A stretch of DNA of 64,000 nt, taken from positions 248,001 through 312,000 of the forward strand of contig NZ_JAGQAG010000004.1 of the NCBI RefSeq assembly GCF_021405525.1, in the 5' to 3' direction. The notes beneath the pieces were generated by a model. The model saw only the letters and a program-made list of their open reading frames with translations. It searched no databases and was not told where the DNA came from. Positions 9,737 through 19,171 of the stretch are shown piece by piece (within the stretch, counting starts at the first letter, position 1; each line of letters opens with the position of its first letter). This stretch comes from Ruegeria pomeroyi. Lineage in GTDB: Bacteria; Pseudomonadota; Alphaproteobacteria; Rhodobacterales; Rhodobacteraceae. The position numbers and the translations under genes are program-made.

Positions 9737-9778
9737 GCTTTGCCCTCCTTGCCGCCCTCCGAACCCAAGCATCAGCAC

Positions 9779-10235
9779 CGCGCTGACGTTGGAATGCTAC
9801 TCGCAAACCTGATTGCATCTGACCTGCCACCCGTGGGTTTGTGCTCCAAACTTAGTAGCAACCCGAATGAATGGCCGGGTTCACCGCTGCCTTGCCACGC
9901 TGAAATCTAAGCGTTTGCAGCAATTTCCGTGCTGCAAGCGCGCGCAGCATGGATTCAAGACTTCTGCTGTGGTCTCATGCCGCAAGTTCGCCGCGCCTAG
10001 CGTGAATGGCCGACCTTCGAGACAGAGGCTGATCACCTGGTTGGGCTTGGGCTGGCGGTGAGGTGGACTGCACCGGACTTTTGCCAGCACAGTTGTTGCT
10101 CATGCAGAAAACCTGTCCACCTACAGCGAGAAGATTTGGCGAAACAGCCGCGCGCGTTCGCGCTCGCTACAGCTGTTGTTGTTAAGATTGGATTCCACTC
10201 GAACGTTCGGGATGGTCATGCAGACCGATTTGTCG
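9779..10235. other. Intergenic stretch without a recognisable gene
   Basis: About 460 bp between the integrase and the racemase-like gene. Only short overlapping frames without family resemblance are present. I see no RNA gene or repeat I can name. Confidence 0.5.
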
Positions 10236-10260
10236 GACGCGGCATAATAAATGCCGCGTC
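10236..10260 (-). terminator. Hairpin after the racemase/M24/M20 operon
   Basis: A perfect 10-bp stem (GACGCGGCAT with ATGCCGCGTC) around a 5-nt loop, 14 bp downstream of the racemase-like gene on the minus strand. There is no clear T-run, so its terminator role is likely but not certain. Confidence 0.55.
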
Positions 10261-10273
10261 GTCGACCTAAACT

Positions 10274-11014
10274 TCATGCGAACAACCGGCCCAAGCCGGG
10301 GCGGCTATCCTTGACGTCCGCCAACTGTAGCATGTGCCAGGCCAATGCGAGGTTGCTTGACAGCACCGGCACGCCGACTCGTTCCTCGGCGATAGCGATG
10401 ACATCGAGGCAGCGCAGGTTCGTGCACGAGACGAAGATCGCGTCGCAGGGCGCTTGCGCAGCGACATTTTCGACCGCCGCGAGGATCGAGTTCTTGGTGA
10501 TCCGGGCCACGACCCGGTCATTGCCTTCCTCGAACGAGCCAAACCCCGCAATCTCAAAACCTGCCTGTTCCAGCTTGCCGCGCATCCCTGCAGAGACCTC
10601 GGGAATGTAGGGCGTGACGAAACCGAGGCGTTTTGCCCCAAGATGCCGGCAGGACGCGATGATCGCGGCCAGCGGGTCGGTGACTTTTGCGCCTGGACAG
10701 GCGCTTTGGATGGCGTTCGCCACATTCTCTGAGCCGATCACGGTCGAGGCCGAGGTGCAACCGAAACCGATGGCGTCAAAACTGAGCGATGGCGGCAGCA
10801 GCCGCGCCGAGGCGGGGAGGTCCTGCTCCATCCGGGCCAGGGTATCGGGTCGGATTTCGGGCACCATCGGAATGCGGCTGTGGTAGAGGGCGATCCCGGC
10901 AACGCGCATGATGCGGGCAAATTCATCCTCGAGCGTCTCATCGGTTTCAAGAACGATCACGCCCAGGTTGGCCCGTGTGCCGATGCCGTTATCGGTTTCG
11001 AAATCAAGTTTCAT
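10274..11014 (-). CDS. Asp/Glu racemase superfamily protein (maleate isomerase/EutA-like)
   Basis: 246 residues. The two family cysteines are in GFGCTSAS (N-terminal half) and FVSCTNLR (C-terminal half), in the context typical of arylmalonate decarboxylases, maleate isomerases and the ectoine-utilisation protein EutA. These cysteines catalyse proton transfer in the superfamily. A GAGGAACGG site lies before the ATG, 9 bp after the M24 gene. It is the last gene of a three-gene minus-strand operon with M20 and M24 hydrolases. The substrate cannot be read from sequence; the context suggests a step in breaking down an amino-acid derivative. Confidence 0.8.
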   Translation of the reverse strand: MKLDFETDNGIGTRANLGVIVLETDETLEDEFARIMRVAGIALYHSRIPMVPEIRPDTLARMEQDLPASARLLPPSLSFDAIGFGCTSASTVIGSENVANAIQSACPGAKVTDPLAAIIASCRHLGAKRLGFVTPYIPEVSAGMRGKLEQAGFEIAGFGSFEEGNDRVVARITKNSILAAVENVAAQAPCDAIFVSCTNLRCLDVIAIAEERVGVPVLSSNLALAWHMLQLADVKDSRPGLGRLFA

Positions 11015-11023
11015 TTCCGTTCC

Positions 11024-12190
11024 TCAGATTATTGGAAGCTCGGGCGCGGCGCGCTCGGTCAGAAGCTGCGCACCACCGGCGCGCACCACGATATTTTCCT
11101 CGTGCACCATGATCCGCCCATCGCCGTAGCTCAGCGAGGGTTCCAGGGTCAGCACCATGTTCTCGACCAGTTCGGTCGTGTCCCAGGCGGCATGTGAGGG
11201 CCATTCGGTCAGTTGCATCCCCAGCCCGTGGCCCAGCCGCCCGACGTCACCGCCCTGATCGTCCATCTCGGCGATCACGCCCTGCATGGCATGAAAAAGG
11301 TCACGGCAAGTGGCGCCGGGAAGGGCCGCGGCGATGCCGGCCTCGGTCGCGCGCCAAAGCACATCATAGGCGCGGCGCGACAGGTCGTCGGCCTGCCCGA
11401 TCGCCCAGTTGCGGTCGAAATCACAGAAATAGCCATCCCAGACCGAGCCGGTATCGAGCATCAGGATATCGCCACGCGCCAGCGGGCGGCGTGAAGGGGG
11501 CGAGATCACGTCGTGATAGCCACCGGTATCGGCGCCGCCGACCAGATAGGGTACATCATCCGCACCCTGGGCCAGACCCTCGCGGCGGAAGGCCCGGAAC
11601 AGATCCTCGAAGGGCTGGCTTTCGCGGGCCATCTCGGGGACGCGGGCGAAGGTGCGCGAGCCGATCGCGCAGATATGCGCGATCTTGTCGATCTCGGCTT
11701 CGGATTTCACCATTCGCAGACCCCGGATCAGGCCGGTGGCATCGACAATCCGCAGACCGCCAAGACCGGCGATCAACCGCTCGTAATCGCCCAACGGCAT
11801 GCGCATATGAGTTTCGTGGCCCTTCATCAGGCCGATCGTGTCGCCGCGGCCAGCAAATGGTGCCAGAATGTCGGTAAGCAGGGTAATCCCGTCATCCTTG
11901 GGCGCGGGCGCGCTCCAGGTGCGTATATCGTCAAGCCAGCTCTGGCGCATCAGTTCGGCACCGATTTCGGGAATCACGGCGATGGGTTTGCCCGTGGCGG
12001 GGACGAACAGAAACCAAGGCCGGGTCGGGCTTTGCCAGAAAAGCGTCTGGAAGCCGCTGAAGTAGCGCACTTCGGGTTCGGTCGTCAGCAGCAGACCGGC
12101 CATGCCAGTCTGGGCCATTTCCGCTTGTGCACGGGCGGTGCGGGTGGCGAATTCTTCGGTAGGGAAACCACGGGCGGGGGCGTTGGTCAC
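11024..12190 (-). CDS. M24-family metallohydrolase (Xaa-Pro dipeptidase/creatinase-like)
   Basis: About 388 residues from a GTG start 2 bp after the M20 stop, with an AAAGGA site; an ATG 16 codons upstream would overlap M20. The five metal ligands of the pita-bread fold are present: LDTGS and FDRN (two Asp), GHGLGMQL (His), TLEPS (Glu) and HEENIVV (Glu). An N-terminal creatinase-like domain precedes them (EVRYFSGFQTLFW). The family includes proline dipeptidases and the ectoine hydrolase DoeA, which opens a cyclic amidine. Which reaction is catalysed here is not clear, but the neighbours argue for catabolism rather than protein turnover. Confidence 0.85.
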   Translation of the reverse strand: MTNAPARGFPTEEFATRTARAQAEMAQTGMAGLLLTTEPEVRYFSGFQTLFWQSPTRPWFLFVPATGKPIAVIPEIGAELMRQSWLDDIRTWSAPAPKDDGITLLTDILAPFAGRGDTIGLMKGHETHMRMPLGDYERLIAGLGGLRIVDATGLIRGLRMVKSEAEIDKIAHICAIGSRTFARVPEMARESQPFEDLFRAFRREGLAQGADDVPYLVGGADTGGYHDVISPPSRRPLARGDILMLDTGSVWDGYFCDFDRNWAIGQADDLSRRAYDVLWRATEAGIAAALPGATCRDLFHAMQGVIAEMDDQGGDVGRLGHGLGMQLTEWPSHAAWDTTELVENMVLTLEPSLSYGDGRIMVHEENIVVRAGGAQLLTERAAPELPII

Positions 12191-12192
12191 AG

Positions 12193-13338
12193 TCAGTCCT
12201 TTCGCAGTGGCAGGCGATCTTTGACCAGCCTGGTCCAAAAATTTGCGCCAATTGGCAGCAGGGCGTCGTTGAAATCGTAGTCGGAGGCGTGTAGCGGCTT
12301 TGCGTGGGGGCCGGTTTCGCCGTTGCCCAGGAGAAGGAAACAGCCCGGGACGGCGGCGCAGAAATGGGCGAAATCCTCGGAAAAACTCATCGGTGGGCGG
12401 TTTGGAAGCATCTCGAGCCCCTGCGCCGCCCCGACGCGCGCCACCGCATCAACCGGAGCGTCGGCATTGATCACCTCGATGAACTCGGTGTTGAAACTCA
12501 TCCGCACCTCAACCCCGTGGGCGGCGGCGATGCCGCTGACGATCTGGCGCATGAAAGTTTCGATCGCGGCGCGGTCTTCAGGCAAGCGAGCACGGGCGTC
12601 GCCCTTGAGCGTGGCATGGCCTGGCAGCACGTTGCGCTGACCATCGGTCAGGAACTCGGTCACCGACACCACCGCGCCGCTCGAGGGTGCCATCTTGCGG
12701 GAAATGACCGTTTGCAGCGCCGTCACCATCTCGGCGCCCACGGTGATCGCATCCACCCCCACCTGCGGCATCGAGGCATGGCCGCCCCTGCCTGTGATTT
12801 CGATCTCGAACAAGCTTTCGCTGGCGCAGATCTGGCCCGGGCGGGTCGAGACCTGGCCCAGGGGTGCGCCGGGCAGGTTGTGGATTCCGTAAACCTCGTC
12901 GATCGGAAATTGCTCGAGCACGCCCTCATCGATCATCGCCCGCGCGCCCAGCCCGTGTTCCTCGTTGGGCTGGAAAAGGAACACCACCGTACCATCGAAA
13001 TCCGGGCTCTGGCTCAGCAGTTCCGCCGCGCCTAGGAGCATCGTCGTGTGCCCGTCATGGCCGCAGGCATGCATCACGCCGGGGGTTTCCGAGACATACT
13101 CATGCGTGCTGGTCTCCTGGATCGGCAATGCGTCCATGTCGGCGCGCAGGCCGATGGCCCGGTTGCCGTGCCCGGCGCGCAGGACGCCGACCACGCCCGC
13201 GCCCTCATGCACCTCGAGCCCCAGCTCGCGCAGGCGCGCGGCCACCTTCGCCTTGGTCCGGTCCTCCTGGAACCCGAGTTCCGGGTGCCGGTGGAAATCA
13301 TGCCGGAGGGCAGTGAGCCGGGATCCGAAATCAGTCAT
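12193..13338 (-). CDS. M20-family amidohydrolase (N-acyl amino acid deacylase type)
   Basis: 381 residues beginning MTDFGSRLTALRHDFHRHPELGFQEDR, the standard start of hippurate hydrolase-like M20 enzymes; the longer upstream frame is not protein-like. Metal-site motifs are HACGHDGHTTML, FLFQPNEEHGLGA with the catalytic Glu pair, and GIHN, followed by a dimerisation domain (ITGRGGHASMPQVGVDA). Such enzymes cleave an N-acyl group from an amino acid. It is the first gene of the operon, about 210 bp from the Lrp-type regulator. A deacylation step before the diaminopropionate-lyase-like enzyme at 14114 is a plausible role. Confidence 0.88.
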   Translation of the reverse strand: MTDFGSRLTALRHDFHRHPELGFQEDRTKAKVAARLRELGLEVHEGAGVVGVLRAGHGNRAIGLRADMDALPIQETSTHEYVSETPGVMHACGHDGHTTMLLGAAELLSQSPDFDGTVVFLFQPNEEHGLGARAMIDEGVLEQFPIDEVYGIHNLPGAPLGQVSTRPGQICASESLFEIEITGRGGHASMPQVGVDAITVGAEMVTALQTVISRKMAPSSGAVVSVTEFLTDGQRNVLPGHATLKGDARARLPEDRAAIETFMRQIVSGIAAAHGVEVRMSFNTEFIEVINADAPVDAVARVGAAQGLEMLPNRPPMSFSEDFAHFCAAVPGCFLLLGNGETGPHAKPLHASDYDFNDALLPIGANFWTRLVKDRLPLRKD

Positions 13339-13546
13339 CGTGTCATCATCCTGTCGTTTGCGGGGGTATAACAATAAACGGACGCGCGAATGATGTTGCA
13401 GATCGGCGTGGTGGGCAGAAAAAATTGCGCGTAACCGGCGGTCGCTGATTGGATCATGTAATGGCAGGCGGGACGCTTGGTGTTCGGGGCCGAATCTGCC
13501 CCTTTTGGAGCGCCATCCGGCCCATGTCGCCGGGCATGGGCGACAA

Positions 13547-14011
13547 TCAGATTGGCAGGTCCAGCGTGACCTTGGTGCGCTCCATCGATACCGAGGTCCG
13601 GAACCGGCGCACATTTGAATTCTCAAAAAACAAACGGTGCGTGAGCGTTTCGAAATCCTGCATGTCCTTGGCGGTGCAGATCAGGATGAAATCCGCTTCG
13701 CCGGTAACATAGTAGCATTGCTGCACCTGTGGCTCGGCCTTGGCGCGTTTGCGGAAGACATCAAGCTGCTGCAATGATTCCCGGTCCAGTTCGACCAGGA
13801 CGATAAACGTCATCTTATAGTCGAACCCGGCCGGGTTCAGCACGGCAATCTCTTTCTGGATGAGCTTGGCATCGCGCAATCGCTTGAGCCGGCGCTGTAC
13901 TGATGGAACCGAAAGCGAGCATTCATGCGCAAGCTGCTCGAGTCCGATACGGCAATCTCGCTGCAAGGTCCTCAGGATCGTCAGGTCGGTTTCGTCGAGT
14001 TGCTGGGTCAT
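13547..14011 (-). CDS. Lrp/AsnC-family transcriptional regulator
   Basis: 154 residues: an N-terminal winged helix-turn-helix (DLTILRTLQRDCRIGLEQLAHECSLS..VQRRLKRL) and a C-terminal RAM ligand-binding domain (CYYVTGEADFILICTAKDMQDFE). It is divergent from the PLP enzyme gene (102 bp between starts) and upstream of the M20-M24-racemase operon. It probably controls both arms of the cluster in response to an amino-acid-like effector. Confidence 0.92.
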   Translation of the reverse strand: MTQQLDETDLTILRTLQRDCRIGLEQLAHECSLSVPSVQRRLKRLRDAKLIQKEIAVLNPAGFDYKMTFIVLVELDRESLQQLDVFRKRAKAEPQVQQCYYVTGEADFILICTAKDMQDFETLTHRLFFENSNVRRFRTSVSMERTKVTLDLPI

Positions 14012-14113
14012 ACCAAATTCTATGCGTCAGTCGGCCAAAAGTGCAAAACATTATCGGGAATGCGCTGGAAAACGAGAATCCGGTATCGCGGCGATTGAGT
14101 AAGTTTCTGCGCC

Positions 14114-15163
14114 ATGACACATACAGCGATACCCGACTTCACCCCGAATTTTGAGCGCGCCCTGGAGTTTTTCAGGGCACAGGACGGTTATGAACCGTCG
14201 CCCGTTCATGAGATTACCGGCCCGGACGGCATTGTCGTCCTCGCCAAAGACGAAACTGGCCGCATGGGGCTGGGCGCTTTCAAGGCGCTTGGCGCACCTT
14301 ATGCCGTGGCCCGCATTCTGGATCAAGCCTGGCAGGAGAAAACCGGCGAGACGCTGACCCCGGCGCGCATGCAAGACGCCGATGTCCGCGCCTTCGCGGC
14401 GAATTTCACCTTTGTTTGCGCCAGTGCAGGCAACCACGGAATGGGCGTTGCAGCCGGTGCAAGGGCATCGGGCGCGAAGGCGCGTATTCACCTGGCCAAA
14501 ACCGTACCGGCCGGATTTGCCGATCGCCTGCGGGCACTCGGTGCCGAGGTTGTCCGTTCAGGCGACGTCTATGACGAGAGCGTGGCCGCAGCGATCGCCG
14601 ATGCCGAGGCAACCGGGGCCGTGCTGCTGGCCGACGGAACCTGGCCCGGTTACACCGAGATCCCGCAATGGGTGATGGAAGGCTATTGCGTCATTGCCGA
14701 GGAGCTGCGCGCAACATTCGAGGCTTCGGGCAACTGGCCCAGCCATGTCTACTTGCAGGCTGGGGTTGGTGGCCTGGCGGCTGCCATGGCGTATATGATC
14801 CGTCATAACTGGGCCGAACAACCCGAGCTGATCGTCGTCGAACCCAAGGCCGCCGCCTGTCTGCTGGCCAGCCACCGCGCAGGCAAACCGTCGCGGGGCG
14901 ACGGGCCGGACTCGAACATGGGCCGCCTGGACTGCAAAGAGCCGTCGATCGTGGCCTGGGCTGCCCTTGAACGCTGTGGCGTCCGCTATGTCACGCTGTC
15001 CGAAGCCGAAGGCGAAGCAGCGGCTGTTGCTGTTTCGGCCATTGGCCCGGCGACAACCCCGTCAGGAGCCGCGGGATATGCGGCGCTGAGCAAAGAAGAC
15101 CATTCCGTTGCCCAGGGCGCGGGCTATCGACCCCTCATCATCATCTCGGAAGGCCCGGCATAA
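14114..15163 (+). CDS. Diaminopropionate ammonia-lyase-like PLP enzyme (fold type II)
   Basis: 349 residues. RMGLGAFKALGAPYAV carries the Schiff-base Lys in the context typical of diaminopropionate ammonia-lyases. FVCASAGNHGMGVA is the phosphate-side SxGNHG loop and LQAGVGGLAAA is the glycine-rich PLP phosphate loop. DpaL-type enzymes convert 2,3-diaminopropionate to pyruvate and two ammonia. The protein is shorter than the usual 400 or so residues, so a related substrate (threo-3-hydroxyaspartate or another beta-substituted amino acid) is possible. It is followed 31 bp later by the TRAP transporter genes, which suggests one transcript for uptake and breakdown. Confidence 0.85.
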   Translation: MTHTAIPDFTPNFERALEFFRAQDGYEPSPVHEITGPDGIVVLAKDETGRMGLGAFKALGAPYAVARILDQAWQEKTGETLTPARMQDADVRAFAANFTFVCASAGNHGMGVAAGARASGAKARIHLAKTVPAGFADRLRALGAEVVRSGDVYDESVAAAIADAEATGAVLLADGTWPGYTEIPQWVMEGYCVIAEELRATFEASGNWPSHVYLQAGVGGLAAAMAYMIRHNWAEQPELIVVEPKAAACLLASHRAGKPSRGDGPDSNMGRLDCKEPSIVAWAALERCGVRYVTLSEAEGEAAAVAVSAIGPATTPSGAAGYAALSKEDHSVAQGAGYRPLIIISEGPA

Positions 15164-15194
15164 CCGGCCTTTAAACCCCAAGGAAAAACAGACA

Positions 15195-16238
15195 ATGATC
15201 AAGAAACTTCTCATGTCAGCCGCTCTGGCCGCAGCCCTCGCGACGGCCGCCGGTGCTGACACCTGGAAATTCGCCTCGGAAGAAGACAAGGGCGACGTTC
15301 AGGACATCTTTGCCCAGGCCTTTGCCGACAGCATCAAGGAACAATCTGACGGCGACATCAAGGTGCGCATCTACTATTATGGCCAGCTGGGCACCGAGAA
15401 CGACATCGTCGAGCTGACCAGCAAGGGCACCGTGCAATTCGTTTCGGTCGGCACCGGTCACCTGGGGTCTTACGTACCCGAGGTTCAGGCGCTGAGCCTG
15501 CCTTACGTGCTGGGCAGCGACACCGACGTGATCCGCAAGGTGCTGACCACCAGCCCGTCGATTTACAATGACCTGAACGAGAAATTCGAGAAGGTGAACC
15601 TGAAGCTGCTCACCATGATCTCGGAAGGTGAAATGGCTTGGGGTTCGAACAAGGAAATCCGCAGCCCGGCCGATTTCGACGGTCAGAAGATCCGGACCTT
15701 CACCTCGACCATCCCGGTTGAAACCTTCAAGGCCTTCGGCGCCACCCCGACCCCGCTGAGCTGGGGCGAGGTCTACGGCGCGCTGCAGTTGAAGACCGTC
15801 GATGGCATGGTGAACCCGGTCTATTTCATCTACAACGCCAAATGGCACGAAGTTCAGGATTACCTGATGTTCCCGGGCCAGGATGTCTATGTCGGCACGG
15901 TTTCGACCAACAGCGAATGGTTCAATGGTCTTCCCGCCGAACAGCAGGAAATGGTGAAAACCGCGATCGGTGTCGCCGAACAGGCCGCGCATGATTATCA
16001 GATCGAGATCAACCAGACCAACATGGACAAGATCCTTGAAGAGCGCCCTGAAATGAAAGTCGTCGTTCTGACCGACGAAGAACGCGCCGTCTTCCGCGAC
16101 CTGAGCACCGGCCTGCACGAAACTTTCTACAGCGTTGTCGAGAATGCTTACGATGACGCCGACAAGGCCGCGGCACGCGAAAGCGCGCAGAAGATCCTCG
16201 AAGGCCTGCTGCAGGAAGTCGAGGCTGCGTCGAAATAA
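15195..16238 (+). CDS. TRAP transporter substrate-binding protein, DctP family
   Basis: 347 residues with a clear signal peptide (MIKKLLMSAALAAALATAAGA). An AGGAAA site precedes the ATG. The mature protein has the DctP layout: KFASEEDKGD, GQLGTENDIVELTSKG, then GQKIRTFTSTIPVETFKAFGATPTPLSWGEVYGALQ, which contains the family's Arg-containing ligand helix region. It delivers a periplasmic substrate to the DctQM permease encoded next. Given the neighbouring lyase and hydrolases, an amino-acid derivative is more likely than a simple C4-dicarboxylate, but this is inference. Confidence 0.93.
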   Translation: MIKKLLMSAALAAALATAAGADTWKFASEEDKGDVQDIFAQAFADSIKEQSDGDIKVRIYYYGQLGTENDIVELTSKGTVQFVSVGTGHLGSYVPEVQALSLPYVLGSDTDVIRKVLTTSPSIYNDLNEKFEKVNLKLLTMISEGEMAWGSNKEIRSPADFDGQKIRTFTSTIPVETFKAFGATPTPLSWGEVYGALQLKTVDGMVNPVYFIYNAKWHEVQDYLMFPGQDVYVGTVSTNSEWFNGLPAEQQEMVKTAIGVAEQAAHDYQIEINQTNMDKILEERPEMKVVVLTDEERAVFRDLSTGLHETFYSVVENAYDDADKAAARESAQKILEGLLQEVEAASK

Positions 16239-16363
16239 ACTGACGCGACAATTCACGGGGCGCGGTGTGGCGAAAGAATAGCTTCGCACGCCGCGCCTTT
16301 CTCTTAGGGGACTCTCGCGGTGCCAGGGCGCCGCCGGATAAGGGGCATTGGGGGGAGAAACCC

Positions 16364-16900
16364 ATGAAACGCATATTGCTGACCACAAGCAAGGTGACCG
16401 AAGTGATCGAGAAATACGTGATCATCTTCTCGATCCTGCTGATGATGGTGAATTCCACCGCCAACGCGATCGGCCGCTACGCGTTCGGCAAGAGCCTTTT
16501 CTTTTCGGAAGAGCTCAACCAGTTTCTGATCGTCGGCATTACCTTTGTCGGTTTCGCCTATGCGGTTCGCAGGGGACGCAACATCCGGATGACGGCCGTC
16601 TACGACGCGCTTGGTGACCGTTCCAAGAAGGTCCTGATGACGTTCATCTCGCTCTCCACCGGCCTGCTTCTTGCCTATCTCGCTTACAAGTCGGTCTTCT
16701 ACGTGCTGGAGATCAAGGACGTGAACCGCCTTAGCCCGGCGCTGCAGTTTCCGGTCTACATCATTTACTCGATAATTCCGCTTGGGCTTGCCATGGCCAG
16801 CCTGCAGTTTCTCATCGCGTTTTTCATGAACATCACCCACGAGGGCAACTACCTCTCGTATGACGTCATGGATGGCGAAGCCAAGGATGTGAGTGTCTGA
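16364..16900 (+). CDS. TRAP transporter small membrane subunit, DctQ family
   Basis: 178 residues with four hydrophobic segments: VIIFSILLMMVNSTANAIG, FLIVGITFVGFAYAV, VLMTFISLSTGLLLAYLAY, and VYIIYSIIPLGLAMASLQFLI. RRGRNIRM after the second is the typical DctQ motif. The ATG follows a GGGGGGAG site. The 3' end is 1 bp from dctM. It pairs with DctM in the inner membrane. Confidence 0.92.
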   Translation: MKRILLTTSKVTEVIEKYVIIFSILLMMVNSTANAIGRYAFGKSLFFSEELNQFLIVGITFVGFAYAVRRGRNIRMTAVYDALGDRSKKVLMTFISLSTGLLLAYLAYKSVFYVLEIKDVNRLSPALQFPVYIIYSIIPLGLAMASLQFLIAFFMNITHEGNYLSYDVMDGEAKDVSV

Positions 16901-16901
16901 C

Positions 16902-18245
16902 ATGTCCGGTATTCTTGACTTTCTCTCGGATGTCGTGGCCGGTGAGCTCGATGTCTACGTCATGACCTTCACGCTGGTAACGGCGATGGTCATCCTGCTG
17001 TTCCTCAGTTTTCCGATGGTCGTTCCGCTGGCCGTCGGGGCGCTGATCGGGCTCGTGCATTTCTCGGACAGCGATACCGGCGTAATCATCCAGCAGATGG
17101 TGACCGGCATTTCGCCAAATGCGCTGATCGCGGTGCCGATGTTCATTCTGGCCGCTGACATCATGACGCGCGGGCATACTTCGACCAACCTTCTGGGCCT
17201 GGTCGAGGCTTTCGTCGGCCACCGCCGCGGCGGCCTCCCGATCACCGCCTGTATCAGCTGCACGCTCTTCGGCGCGGTGTCCGGTTCGACCCAGGCAACC
17301 GTGGTGTCGGTCGGTCAGATCATGCGCCCGAAACTGCTGAAGGCAGGCTACAAGGACAGCTTTGTTTTGGCGCTGATCATAAACGCCAGCGACATTGCCT
17401 TCCTTATCCCGCCCAGTATCGGGATGATCCTCTATGGTACGCTGGCCAATACCAGCGTGGGCGCGCTCTTCATCGCCGGTATCGGCCCGGGGATCGTGCT
17501 GGCGGTGATGTTCTCGTTCTACTGCTACATCTACAGCGTGCTTCAGGGCGACAGCATCGCGCTAGTTGAACGCAAGACCGGTGCCGAAAGGCTGCAGGCG
17601 TTCAAGAAGGCTTTGCTGCCACTCGGCTTCCCGATTCTGATCGTCGGCGGCATCTATTCCGGCGCGGTAACGCCAACCGAAGCAGCCTCCTTCTCGGTGC
17701 TTTACGCACTGATCGTGGAATGCGTAATCTATCGCGAGCTGAAACTGGCCGACGTGCTTGACGCGGCGCGGACAACCGGCCTGATCACCGCGGTCGTCTT
17801 CGTGCTGGTTGGCGTGGGCCAGGCGTTTTCGTGGTACATCTCGTTCGAGCAGATCCCGCAGGGCCTGCTGGAGCCGCTGAACCTCGAAGATGCTTCACAG
17901 GAATACATTCTGCTGGTCATCGCGCTGTGCTTCTTCGTGGGCTGCATGTTCGTCGACTCGCTGGTGGTACTGGTCATTCTGACGCCGATCTTCGTGCCGA
18001 TCATTGAATCGACCGGAATAGATCCGGTGCTGGTCGGTGTGCTGATCACGCTGCAGATGGCGATCGGCTCGGCGACGCCACCCTTCGGCTGCGACATCTT
18101 CACCGCTATCGCGATCTTCAACCGGCCGTATCTTGAGGTCATCCGGGGAACCCTGCCATTCTTCCTGATCCTCGCCCTTATGACGGCGATGCTGATCTAT
18201 TTCCCCGGCATCGCACTGTTCCTGAGGGACCTTGCGGGTTTCTAA
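16902..18245 (+). CDS. TRAP transporter large permease subunit, DctM family
   Basis: About 447 residues, with a run of 11-12 membrane segments. It has the DctM signatures PMFILAADIMTRGH, GGLPITACISCTLFGAVSGSTQATVVSVGQIM and LIPPSIGMILYG. Start chosen at the ATG one base after the dctQ stop; a GTG three codons upstream is also in frame. It carries the substrate using a sodium gradient in characterised systems. A terminator-like hairpin follows directly. Confidence 0.94.
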   Translation: MSGILDFLSDVVAGELDVYVMTFTLVTAMVILLFLSFPMVVPLAVGALIGLVHFSDSDTGVIIQQMVTGISPNALIAVPMFILAADIMTRGHTSTNLLGLVEAFVGHRRGGLPITACISCTLFGAVSGSTQATVVSVGQIMRPKLLKAGYKDSFVLALIINASDIAFLIPPSIGMILYGTLANTSVGALFIAGIGPGIVLAVMFSFYCYIYSVLQGDSIALVERKTGAERLQAFKKALLPLGFPILIVGGIYSGAVTPTEAASFSVLYALIVECVIYRELKLADVLDAARTTGLITAVVFVLVGVGQAFSWYISFEQIPQGLLEPLNLEDASQEYILLVIALCFFVGCMFVDSLVVLVILTPIFVPIIESTGIDPVLVGVLITLQMAIGSATPPFGCDIFTAIAIFNRPYLEVIRGTLPFFLILALMTAMLIYFPGIALFLRDLAGF

Positions 18246-18253
18246 AATGCATG

Positions 18254-18285
18254 AGGCGGATGGTATCGATCACTACCGTCCGCCT
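18254..18285 (+). terminator. Terminator hairpin after the TRAP operon
   Basis: A 12-bp stem (AGGCGGATGGTA with TACCGTCCGCCT, one G-U pair in RNA) around an 8-nt loop, followed by TAAAA. It starts 8 bp after the dctM stop. Confidence 0.7.
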
Positions 18286-19171
18286 TAAAACTCACTGCCG
18301 GTTGACCACCTGAGATGACAATGTTTTGTTTATCGTTGTCGGGCTTACATACATTGACAACTACTTGAAATAGCGCGCGGTCAGACACGCAATAAGTTTG
18401 GTCATGTATGGCCGCACACGCTAAAGATTTCACGGCAACGCCACGACTTTCCATCAACAAACTAGCTTCTCGGTCTAATAACAAACCTTGACGGTAGCTT
18501 TGAAAAGGCCGGTTTGCCCACGCTGGGTGAGTTATTTGTTTCAGTATTGCGGCGCGCTGCATGAATGACCGCAAAGTCTGCCGCATCGCAGATTAGATTT
18601 TGATGCTAGTGCAGAAAATATCTTTCGTTGTGCTCGCGCAGCAAGAAAAAGGCATGTCGGCTGAGGGCTCATACCCGTCATTTGCCGCACGTTCACTTGA
18701 TGGCCGCTTCGGGGCCGAGGGTCTACACTAGGCATGTTCTCCTGACTGATCCCCCTGCCCTATTGCGTCGCCCGGATTGCAACTGACCTCGTTTCTTCGG
18801 TCATTTAGCCATGGGCGCTGCGCTGAGGTTGGTTTTCTTGTTCCCGACAGTGCGACCGGTCGGCACGTCTGGGCCAATAAAGTCGGTTTTCACAAGGTCG
18901 CCAACCGGCAGCATCTCTGTCTGCAGTTCACCCAGTTTCCCTCCTGGTCCCCGCACTTATCCCGGTGTCTGAGTTGCATGACATGCTGGTCGCAGCTGTC
19001 GTCCCGTCCACAAAGGTTGTCGCCGATCTTTTTCCCCGGTCCCTGCGGGCCATTCCTCGCGGAGCAAAAAGACCGGCGCCTGCCCCTCTCCGCTGCGCTC
19101 CGCCTTCGGTGTGGCCGGGCCTTGGCCAGCTGCAAGGTCACCATCATTGCAACGCAAACAAGGAGAAGAGC
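18286..19171. other. Non-coding stretch between the TRAP operon and the DUF736 fragment
   Basis: About 890 bp with no frame I can assign to a family. The last 120 bp (from about 19050) form the leader of the DUF736 gene and end in AAGGAGAAGAGCA before its ATG. The rest may be degraded mobile-element DNA, since it separates a normal operon from a plasmid-type gene fragment. Confidence 0.45.

Noticed and set aside
13339-13626. 96-codon extension of the M20 amidohydrolase
   Set aside because: The sequence before MTDFGSRL is Arg/Pro/Cys-rich noise and overlaps the end of the Lrp-type gene.
10274-18245. A standard ectoine/hydroxyectoine utilisation cluster
   Set aside because: EutB, EutC and the AstE-like DoeB are not present, the PLP enzyme is DpaL-like, and the deacylase is of the M20 family. 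Only the general logic is similar.
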